Origin: Diadema setosum
Taxonomy: Eukaryota > Echinodermata > Echinoidea > Diadematoida > Diadematidae
Assembly: GCF_964275005.1 (NCBI RefSeq)
Contig: NC_092702.1
Location: forward strand, 30,292,726 to 30,356,725
DNA: 64,000 nt
Direction: 5' to 3'
Below are positions 1 through 12,465 of the stretch, piece by piece (position 1 is the stretch's first letter; every line of letters starts with the position of its first letter). A program made the translations under genes and the position numbers. The notes below the pieces were generated by a model. The model worked only from the letters and a program-made list of their open reading frames with translations, made no database searches and was not told where the DNA came from.

Positions 1-430
1 GTGTATGGTTTGTGGTATATTTGACTTTTCTATAATCAAAGCTAACATGTTATAGAATATAGAATATCCATTTGGTATTCTGTGCGGAAATTTTAAGAAT
101 GTGAAATGTTACATCAATTTTTTTGAAGAGTGGACATCATATGTGGACATATTAAAGTTGATAGGTTTGTTATCCAGGTGAGATGGACTTTGTGAGGTCA
201 TTGTAAGACAGGAAAGTGAGTTATGTCATGTGATCTAATGTTTGCACACAAAATGCAGAAGATGGTGACATCATTCTCTTCAGTTATGCACAAATCAGGA
301 TGAACGTATCCAGACATTCCTGAAAGCACGCCCAGAGAGAGAGAAATTTTCACCCAAGATTGTGTAGTAATGTTATCCAACCAACGTGCATAAATTGCTG
401 GCAATTTTCTCTTCGTGTAAGACTGTTAAG
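1..430. other. No gene or repeat recognised
   Basis: AT-rich sequence with only short chance ORFs. Nothing recognised. Confidence 0.5.
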
Positions 431-608
431 ATCCAGGCTCATTTTTTTTTTTTTTTAATGAAGTGTGGTTTTGATAGCAACTAATGCTGCAATGAGAAGT
501 GTCATGGTAATGACAAGAACCCCTGCTTCCTGATTGGCTGTTGCTACAAGAGGTTGCCGTTCAAGCAAGAATTGCCATCTTAACATCTTCCATGTAACGA
601 GACCCCTA
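431..608 (-). mobile_element. Diverged MITE of the GGGCCCGTTTCATAAA family
   Basis: Shares CTTCCTGATTGGCTGTTGCT, the preceding GTCATGGTAATGACAAGAA block and the trailing GCCATCTTAACATCTT block, all in the same order, with the reverse complement of the element at 40762-40922. Its ends are worn and a T-run is inserted near 440. Confidence 0.55.
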
Positions 609-1257
609 TGGCATTAAATTTGAAAATAGTCGCAACCACTCTCTTTACCAAAGTACCATATACCCAATCATGCAAGCAGGTAGCTCTCATTTTGCTAAAA
701 AGATAATAAAATCTTCAATCTGTATTTCTCAAAGGTGAAAATGTTTTGATTTGGATTATTGATAGTATATCCTTGAATGTCTGAACACGAAGTCATAAAT
801 ATATATGTATTCAAAGGGTTCCAGTTTATGGCTGTACAGTTTCTTGACAATTTCTCCCTTTTTGCGAAACACGACACGGTGCGCATGTTAGTGCAAAAGC
901 AAAAAGAAGAAAAAAAAAAGAGAGGATATTCAATGGGAGCTCATTCTCTCTTTAATATTCTCATAAAGATTAATTTGCAAATCATTCCCGTCATTCATCT
1001 ATTATATTTAGAATTATTCAAGTTTTGAGTTTGTGCGTAAGAATTCTAGTTGGCAGTCAGCACATTTACTTGAGGGCAGGAAATAGCGAGGATAGGCCAG
1101 GCTCTGAACTGTGCGAGGGCTGTATGTTTGCATACAGGAATCCAGTCCTTATTTTGGCATGGCAGCGCAACAGGCCCACACATTACTGATTCATATAGTA
1201 GTCAAGTGAGAGAATACAACAACAGCAGCAAAAGTAGAAGAAAACCCTGAAAAATTT
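609..1257. other. No gene recognised
   Basis: AT-rich, short chance ORFs on both strands. No repeat recognised. The last 9 bp are the target duplication of the next element. Confidence 0.45.
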
Positions 1258-1676
1258 GGGTGCTGTTCATTATTCCGAAGGTTCGTTAATCCGAAACACA
1301 CAAATTACCTATACCTAAAGGTTCGTTAATCCGAAAATGAAGATGGGTTTGTTAATCCGAACATTTGTGGCGTTATTCTGAAGGTTTGTTATTCCAAAGT
1401 TTCATTAATCCGAAAATGAAATAGGGTTCGGTGTTCCAAAGGTTCGTTGATCCAAAATGAAATAGGGTCCGTAGCGAACCTTCTGAATAACGAGCTTTGT
1501 GTCATTTTCGGATTAACGAACCTTCAGAATAACGAACCTTATTTCATTTTCGAATTAATGAACCTTCGGAATAACAAACCTTATCACATTTTTGGATTAA
1601 CGAACCTTTGGAATAACAAATCTTCGGACTAAAGAACCTTCGGAATAACAAACCTTCGGAATAACGAACTGTAACC
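1258..1676. mobile_element. TIR element built of GGTTCGTTAWTCCGAA units
   Basis: Ends GGGTGCTGTTC and GAACTGTAACC (reverse complement GGTTACAGTTC). Flanked by GAAAAATTT (1249-1257) and GAAAAATTC (1677-1685), a likely 8-9 bp target duplication. The interior alternates GGTTCGTTAATCCGAA-like units on both strands, so most of it is self-complementary. A shorter relative lies at 21950-22169. Confidence 0.7.
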
Positions 1677-2096
1677 GAAAAATTCCAGCTGAATCATTTT
1701 CAGCTTGGGATAGAACCGGATACAACTGTATAATTATGTCTGCAGTGATTTACAGGCACTTCGCAACTTGCCTTCGGATTTTAGCCCTTGGCAAGACTCG
1801 AATTTGTTGCCACTACAATCATCTTGTTTTCCAGTGGTATTTGTCGTGTATGATTACACCAGTATTTCGATGTGAGTGCCTATTATCAATGTATGTGTTG
1901 ACAAAGTGATACATCTGTCATTATGGTATATCTGTTTCTGTGATGTGAGACATTCTTTTTCTGTTTATCTTTCTATGTTCCTGTCTGACGACTTTCAGTC
2001 GACTGGCGCAGGGAAATTTAGTATTCCCACACTCTTTGAAGGAATGTATCGTCAGAAACAACCCACTCTCCACACAGGTCATTATTTTGGTGGTGA

Positions 2097-2149
2097 GTAC
2101 ATGAGTGAGTGAGTGAGTGAGTGAGTGTGTGTGTGTGTGTGTGTGTGTG
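2097..2149. repeat. (GAGT)n-(GT)n microsatellite
   Basis: GAGT tetranucleotide run passing directly into GT dinucleotides. The small ORFs read on either strand here are artefacts of the repeat. Confidence 0.9.
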
Positions 2150-4177
2150 AATGTAATCTTTTTTCCACTTTGTTTTGAGATCACATGCTCTGCTTGTGTA
2201 GCTCTCAGAAGATCTGGAGAACTTCAGTGTGTACATAACAGTATTTTCATTGTGGTCATTTTGTGACTTTCTTTCAGATATTTTTTTCTGTTTTTCTTAT
2301 ATCAGAGAAGGAACCAAAAGACATGCATACCAAGAGGTTAGAGCAGATTAAAGGGAACATTACCTGAACATGTTTTTTGTTTCTGGGTGGGTTTTGTGTT
2401 CTTTCGTCACTGTAGGGAGATTGACATTGTAGTTTGTTGTATTTGTATATAAATGTAATCATTGATAACCATGGTTACATTATTAAAGTCTATCTGAGAA
2501 GAGAGCAAAGCTTGATTTTCTGTGTGTGTGATGAAGATGTAAGTATGAAAAATATTGGGAAATGATTATGTGTTCCACTATAACACAGATAAATCAACTA
2601 TAGCTGTCAACTTGAAGCAAATGTGTAATCATCAGGAGATATGTATTTTTTCTTTGTTTTTGTTTTTGTTTAAATCATGACTTGGGGATTCCTGTTTTTT
2701 CCCCCTCAATTTCTCCTTTCTATTTCAACACATAATTTCGGAATTTCCTTGCAAAGCAATGTATGTGCTTGTGTCTAATGTGGAAAAGAAGCAGAACGAA
2801 AAATAAATTTGAATGCATTTGCAATATATGTGGAGTAGAGATAGTGTGATGTTTGGAAGTCCTTTCACATACTGTAAATGCCATGTTACATCATGCACAT
2901 TATATTTTGCAAATCAGGAGAATTTTCATGAGTGGTTGAATTTGCATTTTATAAAACAATGGAATGAGAAATAGGTATATCTTTTCTAAAAGCAAGGTCA
3001 TCAATTGCCTCGCTTGGAGAATATATTCAGACCTTCCAGCCATTCTGAATGTCGAGGAAAGAATCTGAAATTTGACCATTCCCAGCTTTTGTTTCAATGG
3101 GAGTTTTTCATTTTTCTTGATAAGTTTACTACACACTCCTATGGGAACTGCTCTTTCTTTCCTACATGTACTTTTGAATGAAATCGTTCCTATTTTTCAG
3201 TCAGAAAAGTTGGGAGGTCTGTACATGTATATTCATTGCAAATTGTTATCAGAGGCAACATTGTGGTGTGTTGTTCATCTTGCAAACATATCCCACAAAG
3301 TTGCAAAGATTAAACCACCAGGAAAATATATGAAGTATACAGTATGTAACTGGGTAAAGGGTGTAAGGTAGGTGTAAGAGACACAAATTAATCACTAGGA
3401 CACAACAGAGATGGAATGACAATGGTTTGATTACATTGCTTTGGGCTCACTTAGGCATGTACATGCATATATTACAGACAAGTCCCATCAAACCTAGTCA
3501 AACTCGATGCTTGTTAGTGATGGCACCATAAATACACATATCACTGATTGTAACACAATGTGCATAGCACTTGTCCTTAATGAAGAATATATGTGAATTC
3601 CTTGGTGTAGCAAGTTTGTACGATTAAGCTACTTTAACACTGGATAAATTTTGCACATTGATTGCACGATTTGGGGAAATTAATAGAAAGTTAAAGTGCA
3701 ACGAAAGTGAATTAAAACAGGAAAAGAGCCAACATACATGTAGATAATGATCTGTAGAAGTGCCGTAATACTTTCTCAATTAGAAAAACAAAACAAAACA
3801 AAAAATGACAGTCAAAACATGTACATTTACTTTTCATGCAACGGTAACAAAACCACAAACGTTTAGCAAATCTCCATTTTTATAGGGATATGGATGAATT
3901 CTTCATAAAATCATTCTTGGGCCAAAGAAGGGAATCCACCTCAGAATTATGTTTTGTAATGAAAGCATTTCCTTTCTATTGGGACCTATCTTTACTGTGA
4001 TATATCAGGCCTTTCTTGCACAGAAATCCTCCAGTTTGCAGACCTATTTGAATCCTTTTCGGTTCAATAGTTAATGTAGAATTGATGACAATAATCATGC
4101 ACAGAACATGGGAGGTATAATGCAAGCAACATTACCGCAAGAACTCTTTTGTCACGGTGCCAATCGAACATCATGAT
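2150..4177. other. Gene-free intergenic DNA
   Basis: About 2 kb with only chance ORFs (up to 99 codons at 3072-3371, no family recognised). No repeat family seen apart from short A-rich runs near 3787. Confidence 0.4.
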
Positions 4178-4283
4178 AAACATCTTACCCATATCAAAAT
4201 GGTCAAAACTTTCTTGACCACTGTCAGATTAAACATCTTACCCATATCAAAATGGTCAAAACTTTCTTGACCAATGTCAGATT
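4178..4283. repeat. 53-bp tandem duplication
   Basis: Two adjacent 53-bp copies, starting at 4178 and 4231, both beginning AAACATCTTACCCATATCAA. They differ at one base, so the duplication is recent. Confidence 0.9.
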
Positions 4284-4898
4284 CTACTCTGACGTGTCCA
4301 TCAATCCATTCCATCTATTTTATCAGACATCCTATTTGTGGAATACAAACTTGCCTCTTCAGAATATCATCCATTTACCCAAGGGCCATTAAATATAGAA
4401 TATTCAACTTGGCTGTATTGCAGTGCAGCAGTCTCAGCAGAATAGGGGCAAAGATCAAACTCTGACAGAACTCTACCACTAACAGCATGTTGCTGCTTGT
4501 AAGTGGAAAATGTGGACAACAAATTCTCCTTTAAGTTTGTTTGTAATCTATCACAGGGATAATTGCCATGTCACATTTTCAAGGCGTGTCCACTTTATCC
4601 TAATCAAGCAGTTCTAGGCAAAATAAGGGAAATTACAGGGGAAAAGAGAGAAGAAATTAATGGGAAAAAAAGACCTGCCACATCTGATATGTTTTACGTT
4701 GAAAAAGAACATTACTCAGTGTTCTTGCACTGCACGATTCAAGATTTAGCACTATACAACTGTAGTAACTTTACACACATTACCATTGCATCACACGCAT
4801 TACAACCAGCATGGCTTACATTACATGCCTACAGTTACCCCTATCACAGCATTGCAAAGACCACTGGAAGGTCTTGACATACTGCAAAGGATGTGCAA
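4284..4898. other. Region downstream of FNTA, nothing recognised
   Basis: No exon or repeat family seen. An ORF of 104 codons (4563-4877) has no recognisable motif. From 4905 to 5367 lies the probable FNTA 3' UTR. Confidence 0.4.
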
Positions 4899-4904
4899 TT
4901 TATT
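4899..4904 (-). terminator. Candidate FNTA polyadenylation signal
   Basis: AATAAA on the minus strand (TTTATT on plus), 464 nt past the stop. It is the first canonical hexamer downstream of the FNTA stop. Use as the real 3' end is inferred. Confidence 0.4.
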
Positions 4905-5367
4905 AGCCTCAAGGAAATACCATCTCATTACATCACAAGAGGAGAATATGCACATGATCATCTAACATAACACATTCATAATGTGTAACAGCGATTGCAT
5001 ATCAGCGCTAACTTCCAATACTTTGCACATCTTTTTTTTTTCTTTTTTTTCAATCCACAAGCTTCCAACTTTAAGCAAATATCCCAATACATTTGTACAT
5101 TGCAAGCCAAGAACAACTATAATAGGTGTTCCATCCACGGAGCAATCAGTGGGAAAACTCTTATGTTTTGTTCCCAGAGGCATCCTTCCCATCTTCATTT
5201 TTCACGCACATGTAGCAGTCATCCTCTTACAAGTCATCTCCGCTTAAACTGCAGGGGGGTAAACCGCACACTCAGTCTTTTTTAGAGTTCGAACGAGACC
5301 CCATCGCCCTCACTACCTCGTTACCATGGTGACAAGGTCAGTAAGGAGGACAATAGATTCCCGGACG

Positions 5368-5472
5368 CTATGTCTGATCTTGGGGTGCCCCGAACCGGAG
5401 GGAGAGGGACCTCTTGATGTACTCCCAGTATTTCTGCCGAATGCTGTCTACCTGAATCAGGACATCACAGAG
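5368..5472 (-). CDS. FNTA: FNTA coding exon 7 with stop
   Basis: Residues 298-331: [20 protein letters not shown], then [14 protein letters not shown] and TAG. Matches the LCEILAKEKDTIRKEYW region that closes vertebrate FNTA. The acceptor GTGCAG follows a pyrimidine tract and a possible branch point (CTTAAC). Confidence 0.92.
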   Translation of the reverse strand, partial: LCDVLIQVDSIRQKYWEYIKRSLSLRFGAPQDQT

Positions 5473-8400
5473 CTGCACGGGAAAGTTAAGATAGTCAGAG
5501 AAGGCGGTCAGGCACTATCTGTTCACACTTCTTGCTCAGCATATGCAATGTCCTCTCTGCCTTGGAATTACATCTCTTGCACGTTTTAACTGTTATATGC
5601 TCAGTGGAATTCAAACCGATTCCGTTCAAATCCATTGAACTGTATTCAAATTAAATCAGTTCAATTCATTATGTGTACCATTCAATTCTACTCATTTCCA
5701 TTAAATTCCATTAATTTCATAAATTTCCATTAATTTCAAAAATTTCCATCAATTTCATTCAATACCACTCTATTCAATCCTAGTCATTTCCATTAATTTC
5801 ATAAATTTCCATTAATTTCATTCAATACCACTCTATTCAATTCTAGTAATTTCCATTCAATTCCATTAATTTCATAAATTTCCATTCATTTCATTCAATT
5901 CCACTCTATTCAATTCTACTCATTTCTATTCAATTCCATTTATTTCATAAATTTCCATTAATTTCATTCAATTCCATTCTATTCAATCCTATTCAACTCA
6001 ATTCAGTCCAGTTCAATACCATACTATTCAAGTAAATTCCATTCAATTCAACTCCAGTTGAACGGAACGCTGCTGGCAGGCCTCACCTGGGTGGCCTTTA
6101 GGAGCGTGCCGTCGGGGGCCGCCGCCTTCTTCTCCAGCATCTCCTCATACATGTCGACCATGAAGGCCAGGAGGTAGGGGGAGCGGATGTCCTCCTCATA
6201 CATCGCCTGACACATCTCCTGCAGGCCGGGGAAGCTGTGCATGTCACGCTGCATGAGAGCCCTGGGTGGCAGCAGCCCCAAGAAGATGAAAAGGAGCAAA
6301 TCAGAAAAACAAAACAAAACAAACAAGCAAACAATGCAGATACAATGTACAGGAGTAGTCCACCATTTGCGTGACCGACTTACACTGAACCCTCAGCTTT
6401 TAAATGTTAAGTGTACATGTGTAATGATGCACCACAAATAAAACAGTAAATTACAGAAAAATATCGTACTACTGCCTGACAGTTTAAACCTCATTACATA
6501 AACTGACATGCTCAAAAGAAGATGCCATTTAAAAATTTAAATCGGGAAGTTCAGACTGATTGAAGGGGGTACTACCACTGATGGATAGAGAGTTCACACC
6601 ACACAGGTTGAAGTAGAGACCACGGTCTTACCCTTTCAAATAACTCCAGGAGCTCTCATTGTTTGGTGCCATCTTGATGAAATCCATAGTATACCTGGAC
6701 AGGTTAGAGAGCAAAGTATATACAGTACATCCAATGAGTACAGTCTTTCCAGGGGGGCATGTATTGCAGACCAAAAACATTTGCGAATTGGAGCTGACAG
6801 ACTTTTTTTAGCAAACTGGACTTTCATGAATTACCAACTATGATGAAATTTCAAGTGTACTACATGAAATATTATGATAGTATCAGACTATTTGTTTTGA
6901 TGCCTGTTAAAACACAATCATATTTGATCGCAGGTACTGTTACAGCAGTGGCACAACTTTCAGGCAATAAAAAATGTCTGGTTTTGCAGTAGTTACATGG
7001 ATTGTGCTCATGATTACCGGTATTATAGACTGTTATGAATATAAATTGGAGGGAAATACTACCTATTTATTGACACAAACACATCACACATTGCATTATA
7101 CAGGGGGTGTGATTTTAATTGTTCACCTAACATGACAATTTCTGAAATAATTACAGTGGTACCTGCAGAGAAAACAAATGGCACATTCCTTCAGTGTTAG
7201 CATAAAGGAACATGATTATTAATGAAAGAGTTTAAATGCAAAAAACAACATATTCATTCTTATCAACTTGAGATATTTGAGATTGGAGCTGTTGAAAAAC
7301 AAAGAAAACTAGAAAAACACTCTGAGGGCGCAGACCTGAAGTAGCTATTTCCACCCATACATGTACATGCATGCTGAAAATCATTCAATTTTCCAGTGAT
7401 AAAGAAGCCTTGTGTTTACCTCATCAGCTTCCTGCTGCGCGGTGCCTCAAGCAGAGCATGCGCTTTTGAATAGTGCGCGTATGCAAACCTCAAATATGCG
7501 CAGCTTGAACTCCCAAGTTCAATGACCCTATTTGCCAAAAGATAATAAAATACTTCAAAAATCCATGAAATTTCCAGATCACTACCAAAATTTAATCATC
7601 TGTCCCTTACGTCATTATCAACTTTTCCTGTAAAGCTGTAAGTTTCAACCAAATATGTTCACAAGTTTTTGAGTTATCTTGCAAACAGGCAAACAAACAG
7701 ACCACACCCACAAAAAATAACATCTTAGGCGGAGGTAATAATGAAAATATATCTTCAAAAATACTTCTTGTCATATTACAAGTGCAGTATCATTGACAAG
7801 ATTTATTTTTTCTCTATTTGATGATGACCTTACTTTTATATAAAATTTTGAAATGGCATTTATCCGTTTTTGCACTCAAATTCTTAAAGGTCCAGTTTAC
7901 CTTTGGGAGCAGTGATTTCAAAAATGTTCCAGATATCACATTTGATGCATATGTGTAGGTCTGTTGTATCATAAAACATCCTACCATATGAAATATTTGC
8001 AATAAAACCTAAAATATAAGGAGATATCAGGGTTTTTCTCAATAAACCGTAACTGTATACGGTTTAGTCTGGAAACATTTTTATTATAACTATTGTTCAC
8101 ATTTTGTGTATTTAACAACACTTAACATCGATTATACGGATTCAAATTTCGACAGTGGTTGTTTCTATCCCTAACTCACATTTTAGAACTATTTCAAAGC
8201 ACTAATGCTTTCATCTGCAAATGGTAAATTATGCCTTTAAGACATTCTCATCGAGCATACAGTATTGTCTCTCCACATGTTTTCTTCACCACATAGACAA
8301 TTGGGGTGTATACAAACTATGGTCAGCATCAGTACTAGAATTTTATTCTGCCTTGAAACCACTGTATGTTACTGCATGAAGCACACCGACAGAACATTTG

Positions 8401-11400
8401 TTTTTTCTTTTCAATCAAGTACAGTGTACTCCCATTATAACGAAGTCCTTGGGACCAGCAGTTTTCTTTTGTTATATCGAAATTTTGTTAAAACGGAATA
8501 AATAAACAATAAAAATACATACAGCGGATAATGTTGCAGCCTGAATTTTCACTACATTGTAACCAAATTTTGTTATAACTGTGTTCATTATAACGGGAGT
8601 GCACTGTAGTTTAAATTCACTGCAGTTTGCTGGATGTCGAAGAGATGCACAGGAATGCGATACCCTTGCAAAGCATTTAGCGTCTCAGTTTCCATGGCAA
8701 CCATGCTAACTAGCTTACTTGACTTCCCGCTCCACCACATCTTTGTCCCCGAAGCCTGTCGTGCTGCTGACGACAAAGTATCTCTGGTTCCATGCCGAGT
8801 TGTTCCTGAGGTCCTCCATGAGGAGCTTGTGGACGTAGTCTAGTTCCTTTTCCCACAGCTTGAAGGTCTGCAGGACCCACTGTCGGTGGGACCAGGCGTG
8901 GTAGTTCTTCGCGTCTTTCCGCAAGACTCTCTCGGTGAACTCCAGCTCCTGGGATGGATCCTGCAGCCACTCCACGATGGCCCTCCGATGATGCCTGCAG
9001 AAAAAAAAAAAAAAAAAAAAATTGAACATGATGGCCGAGGGAATGAGTCATGTTTTGCTCTGTGAACTACGGCAGCTTTTCAGTAAAAACACAATGAGAA
9101 AAATTATCATCATTACTTTTAGCATTAGTTTATCACCATAATCATGAACATCATAATAATTATTACTGAAACTACTGTATCTCATCTACTACTACTACTA
9201 CTACTATTATTACTATGACTACTACCACTACTATTACTACTACTACTATTACTATTACTACTACCACTACTATTACTATTACTACTACCACTACTATTAC
9301 CACTACTACTACATTGTACTACTACTACTATTACCACCACTACTACTACTACTGCATACTACTATTATTACTATTACCACTACCACTACTATTATTACTA
9401 CTCCTACTATTACTATTACATTGTACCACTACTACTACTACCACTACTACTACTTCTACTACTACCACTACTTCTACTTATTACTACTACAACTAACCAC
9501 TATTACTACTATTGCAGTATTATGAAGATTAGGATGAAGATCTGTTATTCAATACAGGCTTTTGGTGTGTTCTGAAGGTCCTCATGCACAGGACTATTAC
9601 ACATGGACCTTTATCACTTGTTAATTCATGCACCTCTTTATGTCAAAAGCATCACTATAACATTTTAGACATGCTTTTCCGCTTTGATCTCATCATCACC
9701 GCCGACAGTGAGCCTGGATAAAAATAAGACGGCGCTTTCCTAAATCAAGAAAAATGCATGTGCAGTTGTAGCGTATATTGGGAAACCACCACTCATGCAA
9801 TTTCATAAAAATACACATACTTTACAAGAGAAAACAAATATTTTGGCAAGTTGGTTGTGATTTGTAATCTAATTTTTCCCATTTTTTTTTTTTGGATATT
9901 GTTTCAGAGTACATATAGACAGTAATGATAGACTTAGATGACATGTATTTCCTAACATTAAGTAACATTATATGTATGCATGTCCACAAGTGTCCACTTC
10001 AGTAATTACCAATTTTGTGATGCAAAATTTGTCATGTAACGAGGTTTGCTGCTCCCCATCACTGATGTTAAGTCAACTGCATTTGAGTCTAAAAAGGTGC
10101 CTCAGCCAAATACGACCAAAATGAGGGAAAGGTTTCTTTTGTCGGTGATGATGCACAATCAAACAATCATCATTGTCCATAACAACTGAATGTATTCATT
10201 AAGACGCACATAATCAGGTGGTGGTGGTAAAGATGGGATCAAAGAAAGACCTCCATTCATAGTCCACAAGTGTAGTAGGTCAACGCTTATATACAATATA
10301 CTGGTAGGCTGATGTGAAATTTTTACTTTGTTTATTATACAAGCACATAACATGCGGGAAGCATTCTTACCAAACTTGATAATTTTTTGGATGATCAAGG
10401 ATGACTTCAGAGATGTAGAGCATTTCTTCCCTCAGGTCCTTTTTCAGTGCCTGCAGCAAGACCCTCCTGTAATGCCTGCAAGCAACGGATATAACAAATG
10501 AGCACTGAACCATCTTATTTTATGCCAGTGTGGGAAAAGTGTTTGATGGGACTGTAGGTTTCACATTGCTTCCATTGGCCTCTAAAGGCTATCTTATAAC
10601 CCTCTCCTATTCCAACTTTGATGGCACTGAAGGTTTCTATCAGAAAATGTTTCCAGCTTGAAATTCAACTGATTTCCCACTTTCTGATACAGCAGTTCAT
10701 GATCTTTCTGCATGACTATGTTTAAGATTTATCAAACATATACCATTTACTATGAATTTTCAAAAAATTCCTTTTTATCCATCCAAATTCAAGGGAAGAT
10801 ATTCAGGCTAATTTTAAACTTGCCATTTCAACTGTCTAATGTTATCAACCTATTCACACAGTGTAAAAGTACAATGTACTTGTGCATTCATGTTTAGATT
10901 ACCAGTATACACATACAATGAAGCATACAACATGGATTACTTGCTACCCTGGGGATGTAAGAATGCACCAATTTTGCTTTCTGGTGCCATCACAACTTCA
11001 GTAGGTTGGGAAGACTTATTGCTTGTATGTTAGGGCAAGATAGGAATTGCCATGAAATATATTTATTATAGAAACAATGTCAACCAGTTTAAATGAATAC
11101 AGTATAATGAATCTGAATTCTGCTGCCCGCCCAGTCACACATTCTTATCACGTTTACCCAATATGCTTTTATTATGCAACACCTCCATTAGTCACCTGTG
11201 AAATATACCTTCACATTCAAATACTTAAAAGGTTCTGCCCCAGTCTATCAATCCTATGTAAAGTGAAGCATTTCTACATTTCTACCACAAGTTTAAGATC
11301 TTTGTCCACATCACTTTTGGTTTCTCCAAAGGGTAGTACAAAATTGCACAGGTCTTTATTTCAAGCTGCCTCTGCAGAACTATGGAACAATTTGCCACAC

Positions 11401-12433
11401 TCTATCGAGAATGCAGATTCGCTTAATGCATTTAGGAAACCTGTAAAAATTCATCTATTCAGAAAAGATCTTGCTGTTTAGGTTAAGCACTCAATGTAAG
11501 TCTGTACTCACTCACTAGCCGTTTCTTTTTTCTTTAGTGCGCATAAACTGAACTGATATGCGCTACACAAACATGTTTGCATAATCATTATCACACATAA
11601 AATATGAAATTGAAAATTTTTGTGGCCTTTTCTACACTTCAAATGCATTCATAAACCACCCGTGCTCTAATACAGCCCTTTCTCACAAGGTCTACGTAAA
11701 CATAGAACTCTGAGGGTCTTGTGAGATAGGGTAAATCTGACAAGGACAAAAAGAACAAGTTATTACAAAAAAACAACAAAAAAGTTGACAGAAACCTTGT
11801 AGAAACACATTTAGAAGTTGAAAACCTCTGCAATTTTTGTCAAGATTTATTATTCACCAACAACTACAGTGGAGTCAGAAGGGGCCTGAGCTTTCGATCC
11901 TAGCAGAATCTTCGTCAGAGGCAAAATGACAAACAAGCAGGGAAAGCAATCACATTTAAGGACTACACACAACAAGAACAGTCAGGGGAGGGCTAGGGAC
12001 ACAGAACAAAGAAGACAAAAGGGGAGGGTAGGGGGATCATGGGCAAGGAGCCCAACAGATAAAGGCAGGGGGATTAGAGCAGTAGGATGGACAGACAAAA
12101 GGCAGAGAAGGGTCAGTGATGATCCAGAGGACCACAGGGGGCAACCTTTGAAGGATAAGGATGGATAGGGAGGCAACATCAAACAAGATAAGGAACAACA
12201 GAGGGATAAAGAAAGGAAAAGAGTGAAATAGCAACAGCATGGGGGAGGTGGGCTGAGCAAGCAGCGAGCCCTAAAAAGGTGTACCAAGAAGAGGCAACAA
12301 AATGAAAGTGAGAGTCAACCAACAAATACAAGTTATCAAACATATCAAAGCATATATATATATATATATATACATATATATATAATAATGATATTGATAA
12401 TAGAAATGAAAATGATAATTTATACACACACAC

Positions 12434-12465
<32 letters not shown>

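Noticed and set aside
9215..9496. Thr/Tyr/Leu-rich ORF of 93 codons
   Set aside because: Translation of the (CTA)n array.
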